Positions 15,462 to 23,463 of a DNA stretch of 64,000 nt are shown in pieces. The stretch is from assembly GCA_035570275.1 (NCBI GenBank), contig DATMNI010000218.1, positions 12,190 to 76,189 on the forward strand. The letters run 5' to 3'. Each line of letters begins with the position of its first letter. Position 1 is the stretch's first letter. Position numbers and translations under genes: made by a program. The notes beneath the pieces are model-generated. The model was not told where the DNA came from. It did not search any database and saw only the letters and a list, made by a program, of their open reading frames with translations. Source of the DNA: DATMNI01 sp035570275. GTDB lineage: Bacteria; Acidobacteriota; Terriglobia; Bryobacterales; Bryobacteraceae.

Positions 15462-17060
15462 TCAGCGCGATGCCTGCTCCCGCCGTTGCTGCGCCTCGGC
15501 CAGCCACTGTGCCATCTTCTCGTCTTTCGCAGCGTAATATGCCCAACCCTGGGCGGTAGCGCGCCAGCGATAATCGACGATCGTCATGTCGATGCCGCGG
15601 TCGATGAGGAATTGCATGGCTTCGTAATTCTTGTGCCACACCAGCTCATGCAGGATGCTGGCGGGCTCATGGGAGCTCCAGTTCGTGTTGATATCGGCCC
15701 CATGCCCGAGAAGAAAGCCGGCGATCTCGAAATGGTTGTTCATGACCGCCCAGGCGAGCGCGATGTCGAGAACCTGCTGCACATTGGGCTCGCCCCAGTT
15801 CAGGTCCCTGCGGGCCTGGACGTTAGGGAGAAAATGATTCGCAAGGTCGCCCAGTGCAGGCTTGCCCGCCGCGTCGAACCAGCGTTTCACGCGTGCGAAG
15901 TCCCCGTTCCCGGCTGCGTGTGGCAGATCGTTGGGCAGGCGCCAGATGCGCAGCAGCGTCGGAAGCATGTGGGTCTTGGCATACGTGAACGCAAATTCAA
16001 TCGCCCCTGATGGCGGCGGCACGCGACTGCGCAGCACAGCGGGACTGAGATCAAGAAGAGCGGTAATGAAAGCTTCGCGATCGCGCAGCACCGCCTTCTC
16101 GATCAATCCCACCTGGAATTTGATGTATGCGTCTGACAGCATCCATGCTTCGCGTCGCAATCCGCTTACAAAGGATGTCAGGTCACCGTCGTTCTCTGCG
16201 CGCACGACTTGTCGCATGACATAAGCCTGCCAGAGCCCGGCCGGGCCGGCGTTGGTGAAGGCGAGCGAGTTCTCCATGATGTACTGGACAAATGTGGACC
16301 GTCCTGGCCCGCCATCGATCCGCCTTCCCAGCTCGGCGTCGAGCGTGATGGACCGATCCAACAGCAGCGCCGCCGCGGTCGCGTGCTCGAGATGGCAGGC
16401 ACACGTGAACGCCTGGTTCACCGCGGCAAGATCGTCGCCATTCGTATCAATACATACGCGAATGGCATTGACGTCGCCGAGCGCGGCAAAGAACTTGAGC
16501 GATCGGGGAAGAAGGCCTTTGTGATGGAAGAGATCGAGCAACCCCCTTGCCCGGGACTCGGTGAGGCCGTCGCATACCGATGGCGCGACGACCGCGCCGG
16601 CATCGATCAGGAGCTCGGCACAGGCCGCGCGCGTGAACTGCTGCTCCCGGGACGGGTCGAAGCTGTCGCCGAAGGAACCGGTAGCCATCCCGAGCAGCCC
16701 GCCGTCGTCTTCATCCGCCCTCCACGACAACAGCGCCGGGTATTCCGCCAAGAGCTGCCGCAGACCTTCGATGTCATTATCATGGTTGATGCGGCGGGCT
16801 TCGGATACGGCCCACTCAAGTCCTCTGCCGAGGCGTTGTTTTACTTCTTTAACCAGGTCCTTCCAGCCTGGAAACCCATATTCGCGCGCCAGCACCAACT
16901 GGGCATCACGCTGTGACAACGGCAGCGCCGCTTTTGGCAACTGCGCACGCGCCCGGGCGATGGAGCCTGCATTACCGGCAACAATGTCGCGCGCCAGCTT
17001 CTTGGCTTGCTTGCGCAGGGATTCCAGGGAGGGACGAACAGGAAGCTTCGATGTGGTCAT
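15462..17060 (-). CDS. Ankyrin-repeat-like cytoplasmic protein
   Basis: 532 residues from the ATG at 17060, selected because AAAGGGGA lies five bases upstream; frames further 5' lack this. The N-terminal 'SLESLRKQAKKLARDIVAGN' and 'QLVLAREYGFPGWKDLVKEV' blocks are found in a family of proteins with N-terminal helical and C-terminal ankyrin-like repeats. Degenerate ankyrin units appear at ~140-190 (CAELLIDAGAVVAP), ~420-470 (HFEIAGFLLGHGADINTN) and ~480-510 (NYEAMQFLIDRGIDMTIVDY). The function is probably protein binding. No signal peptide or enzymatic motif is seen. Confidence 0.75.
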   Translation of the reverse strand: MTTSKLPVRPSLESLRKQAKKLARDIVAGNAGSIARARAQLPKAALPLSQRDAQLVLAREYGFPGWKDLVKEVKQRLGRGLEWAVSEARRINHDNDIEGLRQLLAEYPALLSWRADEDDGGLLGMATGSFGDSFDPSREQQFTRAACAELLIDAGAVVAPSVCDGLTESRARGLLDLFHHKGLLPRSLKFFAALGDVNAIRVCIDTNGDDLAAVNQAFTCACHLEHATAAALLLDRSITLDAELGRRIDGGPGRSTFVQYIMENSLAFTNAGPAGLWQAYVMRQVVRAENDGDLTSFVSGLRREAWMLSDAYIKFQVGLIEKAVLRDREAFITALLDLSPAVLRSRVPPPSGAIEFAFTYAKTHMLPTLLRIWRLPNDLPHAAGNGDFARVKRWFDAAGKPALGDLANHFLPNVQARRDLNWGEPNVQQVLDIALAWAVMNNHFEIAGFLLGHGADINTNWSSHEPASILHELVWHKNYEAMQFLIDRGIDMTIVDYRWRATAQGWAYYAAKDEKMAQWLAEAQQRREQASR

Positions 17061-17334
17061 GCGATCCCCTTTCATGAGCGCCTGTGACCCGCCGATACAG
17101 GCTGAAAGAAGATTCAAAGCACGCTGTCTGAATCGAAGCAGGTGGGATTTGTTCCCTGGCCGCGGGCCGGTGGCGCCCTGTCGCACGCTGTCGCTAGTAT
17201 CCGCAACTTACCGCGGCACTGTCAACCGCTCCGGGTTTGCCCATGGATGAGTGCTAACACGTTCCAGGGATTTGGGTAGACTGGCGGATCGCGTGGCGGC
17301 TCGGAAAACTGCCGGTTAGTTGTCTACCGCCGGC

Positions 17335-17450
17335 CGAGGCGGATTGACAATCCGCCGCACTCTCGAAAGCCGCTTGTGGAGGTTCGGCTGCGCGCCAACT
17401 CCCGGCGGGCGGATTGCCAATCCGCCGCAGGTTAACAACCTGCCCCACAA
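17335..17450. repeat. REP-like family A, copies 2 and 3
   Basis: A partial copy (GGCGGATTGACAATCCGCCG, 17338-17358) and a full double hairpin (17407-17450, GGATTGCCAATCCGCC then GCAGGTTAACAACCTGC) in the gap between the ankyrin-like and MarR-GNAT genes. The full copy is nearly identical to 136-177 but lacks one A in the second loop. Confidence 0.8.
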
Positions 17451-17455
17451 AGTGG

Positions 17456-18376
17456 TTACAACTTCAGCTCCCACGTCTCCGAAACCAGATCCATGCCAAA
17501 ATTCCGCCGCGGCTCCTGCTTCACGAGGCGGAACCCCGTCGTCTCGTAGATGTGTCTTGCGGCCACCAGGACGCTGTTGGTCCATAGCGTGATCTTGCGG
17601 TACTTCGCCAGCCGCGCGAACGCGATGCACTCGTTCACCAACCGCGCGCCCAGCCCCAACCCGCGCGCCTCGGGCGTCACCAGAAGCATCCGCAACCTGG
17701 CGACCGTCTCCGCCTGCTTCACCAGGAAGACGCTTCCCACCACCTGGCCGTCTCTATCGGCAATCCAGCAGCGCTCGCGCTGCAAGTCGTAATGCTCCAC
17801 GAACCTGGCGGCGATGCCCGCGACCAGGCCCTCGAACCGTTGGTCGAATCCATACTCCCGCGCGTACAGCAAACCGTGCAGGCGAACCACCTCGCCCAGA
17901 TCGCCGGGCGTGGGGGGCCGCAGAAGGTAGGGAGTCTTGGAATCGACGGAACCGCCCGCCATGCGGCCGATCGTCTCCATGGCCCCGACAAGCCGCATCT
18001 GGTTGGCCTCGGGCATGGCTGCCAGCATGGCCGAAATCTCCTTCTGCGAGCGCGCATTCAGCACGGCGAACGCCCCGCGGCCTTTCTTGGTGAGCCCTAA
18101 CAAGGTCTGACGGCCATCCTGCTGGGCGGGCTTGCTGCTCACCAGGCCCAGCTTCTTGAATTTCGACAGGATGCGGCTCAGGTAACCGGCGTCCAACCCG
18201 AGTTCCTTCGCCAGTTCGGCTGCCGCCGGCTCCTCCCGGTGGGCCAATTCGAACAAGACGCGGCTTTCAGTCAACGAAAACGGGCTTTCCAGCAGACCCT
18301 CGTGCAGCACACCGATCCGCCGGGTGTAAAACCGGTTGAATTCCCTTACCGCGTCGACGCGTCCTTCGAAATCCAT
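17456..18376 (-). CDS. MarR-family regulator fused to a GNAT acetyltransferase
   Basis: 306 residues. Residues 1-145 are a MarR winged-helix domain ('LTESRVLFELAHREE', recognition helix 'LGLDAGYLSRILSKFKKLGL', wing 'QDGRQTLLGLTKKG'). Residues ~150-306 are a GNAT acetyltransferase with the acetyl-CoA loop 'VTPEARGLGLGARLVNECI' and the C-terminal 'ARHIYETTGFRLVKQE'. This two-domain form is known across bacteria. It likely binds DNA and acetylates an unknown amine. It is divergent from the SDR gene with a 90-base gap containing repeated GTCAAC and CATTG elements that may form its operator. The ATG at 18376 is followed directly by the MarR helix, so the start is secure. Confidence 0.9.
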   Translation of the reverse strand: MDFEGRVDAVREFNRFYTRRIGVLHEGLLESPFSLTESRVLFELAHREEPAAAELAKELGLDAGYLSRILSKFKKLGLVSSKPAQQDGRQTLLGLTKKGRGAFAVLNARSQKEISAMLAAMPEANQMRLVGAMETIGRMAGGSVDSKTPYLLRPPTPGDLGEVVRLHGLLYAREYGFDQRFEGLVAGIAARFVEHYDLQRERCWIADRDGQVVGSVFLVKQAETVARLRMLLVTPEARGLGLGARLVNECIAFARLAKYRKITLWTNSVLVAARHIYETTGFRLVKQEPRRNFGMDLVSETWELKL

Positions 18377-18466
18377 CGGGCCGTCCTCAATTCAATGCCA
18401 TTGTCAACCATTTCATTGACTGCGTCAACTATCGAAGCGGGCGCACACGCCTTGTATAATGGATCG
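18377..18466. promoter_or_regulatory. Divergent promoter region, MarR-GNAT / SDR
   Basis: Ninety bases between two starts. It contains TATAAT at 18455-18460, eleven to twelve bases before the SDR GTG, so the SDR message would have a very short leader. There are repeated half-sites (GTCAAC at ~18403 and ~18424; CAATG/CATTG at ~18393 and ~18414) that could be MarR operator elements. A TTGACT lies too far upstream (33 bases) to pair with this -10. Confidence 0.5.
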
Positions 18467-19222
18467 GTGAATCCCTTCTCTCTGGCGGGCAAGACAGCCC
18501 TGATCGCCGGGGCCAGCCGCGGCATCGGCCTGGCCATCGCGCGCGCCATGGCCGCCGCGGGCGCCGAAGTCATCCTGGCCGCGCGGTCCAAAGATACCCT
18601 GGAGGCCCGCGCCGCCGAAATCAACGGCCGCGCCCTGGTCATGGACATCGCCGACCCCGCTTCCGTGGAAGGCGCCGCCGGCGCCATCGAAACGCCCGAT
18701 ATCCTGGTCAACGTGGCCGGCACCAATATCCGCAAACGCTTCGAAGAATACACGCCGGAAGAGTACCGGCGGATACTGGACACTAATCTGCACGGCATCG
18801 TGAGGCTCACGCAGATCATCGGCGCCAGGATGGTCGCACGCGGACAGGGGGGCAAGGTCATCAGTATCGGCAGCCTGATGTCGCTGCTCGGGCTGCCGTA
18901 TCTTTCGATCTACGCCATCAGCAAAGGCGCGCTGGCGCAGTTGACGAAAGCTCTGGCCGCCGAATGGGGCCGCCACAACATACAGGTCAACTGCATCGCG
19001 CCGGGCTTCATTGTCACAGACCTCAACCGCGACATGTGGCAGTCGGAGGCAATGCTCGACTGGCTGAAGGGCTGCCAGGCCAACCCCAACCCGGCGACGC
19101 CCGAAGCCGTGGCGCCACTCGCGGTTTTTCTGGCCGGCGCAGGGGCCGATTACATCACGGGGCAAGTGATCGCCGTGGATGGCGGCTATACGACCACCGC
19201 GGTTTGGCCGTTCCAACCTTAA
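18467..19222 (+). CDS. Short-chain dehydrogenase/reductase (gluconate 5-dehydrogenase-like)
   Basis: 251 residues from a GTG at 18467. The cofactor loop GASRGIG follows 'LAGKTALIA'. Other classical SDR marks are 'NVAGTNIRK' (NNAG position), catalytic Ser in 'VISIGS', and Tyr-X3-Lys in 'YAISKGALAQLTKALAAEW'. The C-terminal 'YITGQVIAVDGGYTT' is the standard ending. These enzymes oxidise or reduce sugar or keto-acid substrates with NAD(P)H; the closest flavour is the 5-keto-gluconate reductase group. It is divergent from, and probably regulated by, the MarR-GNAT protein. The upstream open frame extends to 18239 but overlaps the regulator and is not used. Confidence 0.9.
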   Translation: MNPFSLAGKTALIAGASRGIGLAIARAMAAAGAEVILAARSKDTLEARAAEINGRALVMDIADPASVEGAAGAIETPDILVNVAGTNIRKRFEEYTPEEYRRILDTNLHGIVRLTQIIGARMVARGQGGKVISIGSLMSLLGLPYLSIYAISKGALAQLTKALAAEWGRHNIQVNCIAPGFIVTDLNRDMWQSEAMLDWLKGCQANPNPATPEAVAPLAVFLAGAGADYITGQVIAVDGGYTTTAVWPFQP

Positions 19223-19263
19223 AAGGCCATGCCTCAAAAGGCCATGCCTCAAAAGGCCATGCC
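19219..19263. repeat. Three 15-bp tandem repeats each carrying AGG...ATG
   Basis: Units TTAAAAGGCCATGCC, TCAAAAGGCCATGCC and TCAAAAGGCCATGCC. Each unit supplies a weak Shine-Dalgarno (AAAGG) and an in-frame ATG (19229, 19244, 19259) for the M48 protease gene. Confidence 0.9.
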
Positions 19264-20560
19264 GCGGCTCTTCACCTTGCTGGCGCTGTTGGCGGCCGCC
19301 CTGGCCGCGCAGGCTCCCGCGCAGATACCCGCGCCGCACCACCTCACCATCCCGCCCGAGGCGCAAGCCTCCAGCCATTTCGACGCCACCGCCGCCACCA
19401 ACGCCTACCTTGCCAGTTTCCCCACACCACAACGCCAGCGCAGCGACGCCTACTTCGAGGGCGGCTACTGGCTGACGCTTTGGGATTTCCTCTACGGCGC
19501 CGTATTGTCCCTGGTGCTGCTCGCTACCGGACTTTCGGCTGGCATGCGCGACCTGGCCGAACGCATCACGCGCCGCGGGCCCCTCCAGACGCTGGTCTAT
19601 TGGGCGCAATACATTCTGGTCACCTCCATTGCCGGCTTCCCGCTGACGGTTTACGAGGGGTTCTTCCGCGAGCATCAGTACGGCCTCTCCAACCAGAATT
19701 TCGTTTCCTGGATGGGCGACCAGACCAAGGAACTGCTGCTTGGACTGGTGCTGGGCGGGCTTGCCGTGGCCGCGCTGGTCGGCATCGTCAGGCGGCTGCC
19801 CGGCGCCTGGCACATCTGGGGAGCGGTGGTGAGTATCGTCTTTGTGATGATTGGCGCTCTGATCGCGCCCGTCTTCATCGCACCCCTCTTCAACGACTAC
19901 ACGGTGCTGAAGGATCAGCGAATCAAGGATTCGATCTTGCGGCTGGCGCGCGCCAACGGCATCCCCGTCACCGAGGTGTACGAATTCAACGCTTCCAAAC
20001 AGAGCAAGCGCGTCAGCGCCAACGTCAGCGGCTTCCTGGGCACCACGCGCATCAGCCTTAACGACAACCTGCTCAACCGCTGCTCGCCCGAAGCCATTGA
20101 AGCCGTAATGGGCCACGAAATGGGCCACTTCGTGATGAATCACATCTACAAGGGTATTCTCTTTTCGACCATCGTCTTCACGCTGACGTTCACCTGGCTT
20201 CGCCGGGCTTTGGACTGGAGCCTGCTTCGTTGGGGCACGCGCTGGAGGCTCAGGGGCGTCACCGACGTGGCTGTGCTGCCGCTGGCCGCACTGCTGATTT
20301 CCGCGATCTCGCTGGGGCTCTCGCCCATTGAGAATACCTTCACGCGGACCCAGGAGTTCGAAGCCGACATGTACGGCCTGAACGCCGCCCGCCAGCCGGA
20401 TGGCGAAGCCGAGGCCGATCTGCTGCTCGGCGAATACCGGAAACTGGACCCGGGTTCCATCGAAGAGTGGATCTTCTTCGACCACCCCGGCGGCCGCACC
20501 CGCATCTTCGCCGCCATGCGCTGGAAGGCCGAAAACCTGGCGCCGCGCCCGGTGGAATAG
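19229..20560 (+). CDS. M48 family (Ste24/CAAX-protease-like) membrane zinc metalloprotease
   Basis: 443 residues from the first ATG; starts at 19244 or 19259 are equally possible because of the triplicated initiation region. The shortest (MPRLFTLLALLAAALA) begins right at a signal-like helix. Several membrane spans follow (~85-103, ~122-142, ~170-188, ~198-218, ~307-330). The zinc site is HEMGH (296-300) within 'AVMGHEMGHFVMNH', and the third ligand lies in 'TRTQEFEADMYGL'. 'FFREHQYGLSNQNF' and 'FNASKQSKRVSANVSG' are Ste24 signatures. The family processes or degrades membrane proteins. It begins seven bases after the SDR stop. Confidence 0.92.
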   Translation: MPQKAMPQKAMPRLFTLLALLAAALAAQAPAQIPAPHHLTIPPEAQASSHFDATAATNAYLASFPTPQRQRSDAYFEGGYWLTLWDFLYGAVLSLVLLATGLSAGMRDLAERITRRGPLQTLVYWAQYILVTSIAGFPLTVYEGFFREHQYGLSNQNFVSWMGDQTKELLLGLVLGGLAVAALVGIVRRLPGAWHIWGAVVSIVFVMIGALIAPVFIAPLFNDYTVLKDQRIKDSILRLARANGIPVTEVYEFNASKQSKRVSANVSGFLGTTRISLNDNLLNRCSPEAIEAVMGHEMGHFVMNHIYKGILFSTIVFTLTFTWLRRALDWSLLRWGTRWRLRGVTDVAVLPLAALLISAISLGLSPIENTFTRTQEFEADMYGLNAARQPDGEAEADLLLGEYRKLDPGSIEEWIFFDHPGGRTRIFAAMRWKAENLAPRPVE

Positions 20561-20837
20561 GTAACGCGGATCCGTTGGAATGCGGTGGAATGGGCAAGAG
20601 CAGGATACCCTCCTTCTGTGGTACACTTTTTCAAAGCAGGCAGCCGATGTTTAATACCTCTGTTTCTGTAGATCGATAGCGAAATCCGCGGGCGCTCCGC
20701 GCACTCGAAGGCGCTCCTAGCGCTCGACGGCGCTGCTAGAGCTCGACGGCTTTCGCGCACACTATCGGTCCCTTTCTCCAAAGAACCAAATCAACGTGGA
20801 CGGAGCATGTCTGAAATAGTCTCCGGAAAGGTCCCAA
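20561..20837. other. Intergenic with tandem repeats before MATE gene
   Basis: 277 bases. It holds two 19-bp tandem units (20711-20729 GCGCTCCTAGCGCTCGACG; 20730-20748 with two differences), and further related sequence on each side (GGCGCTCC...CTCGAAG). A short frame at 20647-20680 is not considered a gene. The MATE gene's ribosome-binding region (CCGGAAAGG, near 20823-20831) is at the right end. Confidence 0.55.
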
Positions 20838-22247
20838 ATGCAAACCAGTACAGAAACGACCCGCACCGGCAAATTCCAATTCCTACGCGCCGCCATCGCC
20901 GGCACGAACCAGGATTTCACCCAGGGCAGTCTGAGCCGCGGCATCGCGCTGCTGGCCATCCCAACCATTCTGGAGATGGCGATGGAATCCACCTTCGGCC
21001 TGGTAGACGCCTTCTGGGTGGCTCATCTGGGGGCCGACGCGATGGCGGCCGTGGGGCTGACCGAGTCGCTGGTGGTTCTCATCTTCGCCGTCGCGCTTGG
21101 CCTCAGCATGGCCGCCACCGCCACCGTGGCGCGGCGCATCGGCGAGAAAGATCACGAAGGCGCTTCCATCGCGGCAGTGCAGGCAATCGGGTTCGGCATC
21201 CTGGTGGCCGTGGCGCTGGGAATTGGCGGCGCCTTGTCCGCGCCCTGGCTGCTCGGCCTGATGAATGCCACGCCTGGGGTGGTTCAGACCGGCTCCGTCT
21301 ACGCCAGAATCATCCTCGGCGGCAACGCCTGCATCATGCTTTTGTTCCTCATCAACGGCGTATTCCGAGGCTCCGGCGATGCCGCGGTCGCCATGCGCAC
21401 GCTGTGGCTGGCGAACCTCATCAACCTGGCGCTGGACCCGTGTTTCATCTATGGCCTGGCATTCTTCCCGAAGTTGGGCGTGACGGGCGCGGCCGTGGCC
21501 ACCACCACCGGCCGCAGTATCGGCGTGCTCTACCAACTCTCGATTCTGTTCGGTGGACGCGCCCGCGTGGCGGTGGCGCGCCGCCATCTGCGGCTGGATT
21601 GGCCGGTGCTGCGCCGAATCCTGGGCGTCGCGCGCACCGCCATGATCCAGTATTTCATCGCCACCGCAAGCTGGATGACGCTGGCGCGCATCAACGCCAT
21701 CTTCGGCAGCGCCGCCATTGCCGGCTATTCGCTGGCTATCCGGATCATTCTGTTTGCGATCCTCCCTTCTTGGGGCATCTGCAGCGCCGCCGCCACGCTG
21801 GTGGGGCAAAACCTGGGAGCGCGGCGGCCCGACCGCGCCGAACGCGTCGTCTGGCTTGCCGGCGGCTACAACATGGTCTTCCTGACCACGGTGGGCATCG
21901 TGTTCTTCGCCTTCGCGCGGGCGGTGGTGAGCCTGTTCACCGATGACCCGGCGATGGCGCCCATCGCCGTCACGGCGCTGCGGTACATCAGCCTGGGCTA
22001 CCCATTCTACGCCTGGGGCATGGTGATGGAGCAGGCGTTCAACGGGGCCGGCGACAGCGCCACACCCACGTGGATCAATCTGTTTTGCTACTGGATGCTG
22101 CAACTGCCGCTGGCCTGGTGGCTGGCGCGGTCCACCGGTCTGGGCCCGCGCGGCGTGTATCTGGGAATCTGTATCGCGGAATCGGTGCTGGCGGTGGTGT
22201 CGGTGATTCTCTTCCGTCGGGGGAAGTGGAAGCGGGTAGTCATCTGA
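20838..22247 (+). CDS. MATE family multidrug/metabolite exporter
   Basis: 469 residues with twelve hydrophobic segments, in two homologous halves. The first half begins 'SLSRGIALLAIPTILEMAME' and 'GLVDAFWVAHLGADAMAAVG', the classic MATE start. 'PWLLGLMNATPGVVQTGSVYARI' and the second-half 'GICSAAATLVGQNLGARRPDRAE' are also family marks. MATE pumps export cationic drugs or secondary metabolites with Na+ or H+. Position right after M48 with a 277-base gap suggests its own promoter. Substrate unknown. Confidence 0.92.
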   Translation: MQTSTETTRTGKFQFLRAAIAGTNQDFTQGSLSRGIALLAIPTILEMAMESTFGLVDAFWVAHLGADAMAAVGLTESLVVLIFAVALGLSMAATATVARRIGEKDHEGASIAAVQAIGFGILVAVALGIGGALSAPWLLGLMNATPGVVQTGSVYARIILGGNACIMLLFLINGVFRGSGDAAVAMRTLWLANLINLALDPCFIYGLAFFPKLGVTGAAVATTTGRSIGVLYQLSILFGGRARVAVARRHLRLDWPVLRRILGVARTAMIQYFIATASWMTLARINAIFGSAAIAGYSLAIRIILFAILPSWGICSAAATLVGQNLGARRPDRAERVVWLAGGYNMVFLTTVGIVFFAFARAVVSLFTDDPAMAPIAVTALRYISLGYPFYAWGMVMEQAFNGAGDSATPTWINLFCYWMLQLPLAWWLARSTGLGPRGVYLGICIAESVLAVVSVILFRRGKWKRVVI

Positions 22248-22369
22248 GCATCGGATTCTGTGACAACCTGGTGGGCAACTTGGGATCCCATCACCTCATC
22301 TCCAGAAGGGCTTCCGGGGCCAATCATGGCGGGCCTCGTGTCCAACGTCCTCACCGGCACGCTTGTTCA

Positions 22370-23425
22370 TTAGTGGCTCGCGCTGTAATGGGCTTTGAGC
22401 AGGTCAAGACCGAAATCGTTCTCGTAATTACGCCACACCGAGTGGACATGATTTCCTTCATCCTGCGTGCAATCCATCTCAATCAAGAAGCCGGGCGTCT
22501 GGATGCGGTAATAGTGCAGGCCGCCGCGTTCCACCGCGCCGGTCCAAGCGAAGAAGGTGGCGTCCTTCGGCTGCTTCCGCGCCAGTTCCAGACGCTTTTC
22601 CGCCATCGCTTGCGGCACGTTCGAAGCGTATAGCTCGATGATGGTCATCAGCTTGTCGTACTGCACGGCGGTCATCTTGGCAGCGGGGAGGCCGTTCGGG
22701 GCGCCATTGAGGGCAGCCTTGCGGGAGGCTCCGGTGATGATGTCCTTCAGCGCTGTCTTGTCCACCACAGCCACGTCTTGCTGAGTCTTGTCGAGTGATT
22801 CAATCATGTCGTAGCCGTAGTCGTCTTCAAGCGCCAGAACGCGGAGTCCCTTACGGGGTCCGATGCGGACTTCGGCCGGATTGGAACCGAAGAACGACGG
22901 CGAGTCGGAAACCTTTCCATCGACGATGGTGTAGTTCTGCGCCAGGTGATGGCCCTCGATGCGGTAGCCCCACGTGCCTTTGGCGGAAGGAGCACCGAAG
23001 ATTGTGATGAAGTAATTATCGGGGTCGCGGCGATTAGCTGGTTTGGCGCCTTCGAGGAGCAGCAAAACCTGTTCGAGGCTCATAATCGATTGAGCTTTGA
23101 TCACGCCCTGCTGGCTCAGGCCGGCGGCAAGCAGAGCGGTCGCCAGTTCACGCTGAAAGGGCTGCATCGCGCCCAAGGGCATGCCCTTGCGCAGTTCGCG
23201 GTCGCCCGGCTTATACTTCGCTCCGGTCGGCACAAAGTGCCAGTTAAGGCGTTCGTCGTCGTCAAAGGCGTAGGACGCCTTTGCCTTCTGGTCGGGCCAG
23301 AGTGAATTCAGAAACGCATTGGCGGCGTCGGCCATAACGGAAGTGGGCTCGGCGCGCTTATATGCGGCGGTCAACAGGAGGGCGGCGACGCCAACGGCGG
23401 CCGCGCGGAACCAGACAGTCTTCAT
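22370..23425 (-). CDS. DUF3500-family exported protein
   Basis: 351 residues with an N-terminal hydrophobic signal (WFRAAAVGVAALLLTAAY). The body 'FLNSLWPDQKAKASYAFDDDERLNWHFVP' and 'HHLAQNYTIVDGKVSDSPSFFGSNPA' are the recognised DUF3500 signatures; 'GNHVHSVWRNYENDFG' near the end is a further conserved block. Function is undetermined in the family; many members are exported and occur near oxidative or copper-related genes. The gene follows the TPR gene by 38 bases on the same strand, so it may be the last gene of the operon from 29701. The leader has no good Shine-Dalgarno (AAATTCCTCC), so start and coupling are less certain. Confidence 0.85.
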   Translation of the reverse strand: MKTVWFRAAAVGVAALLLTAAYKRAEPTSVMADAANAFLNSLWPDQKAKASYAFDDDERLNWHFVPTGAKYKPGDRELRKGMPLGAMQPFQRELATALLAAGLSQQGVIKAQSIMSLEQVLLLLEGAKPANRRDPDNYFITIFGAPSAKGTWGYRIEGHHLAQNYTIVDGKVSDSPSFFGSNPAEVRIGPRKGLRVLALEDDYGYDMIESLDKTQQDVAVVDKTALKDIITGASRKAALNGAPNGLPAAKMTAVQYDKLMTIIELYASNVPQAMAEKRLELARKQPKDATFFAWTGAVERGGLHYYRIQTPGFLIEMDCTQDEGNHVHSVWRNYENDFGLDLLKAHYSASH

Positions 23426-23463
23426 GGAGGAATTTTACACCAATGCTCCTGGCGAAGGGTTCT

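Noticed and set aside
18425..20626. 733-residue minus-strand open frame antisense to the SDR and M48 genes
   Set aside because: No family motifs and a His/Gly/Arg/Gln-biased composition as expected for a GC-rich shadow frame; both plus-strand genes have clear catalytic motifs.
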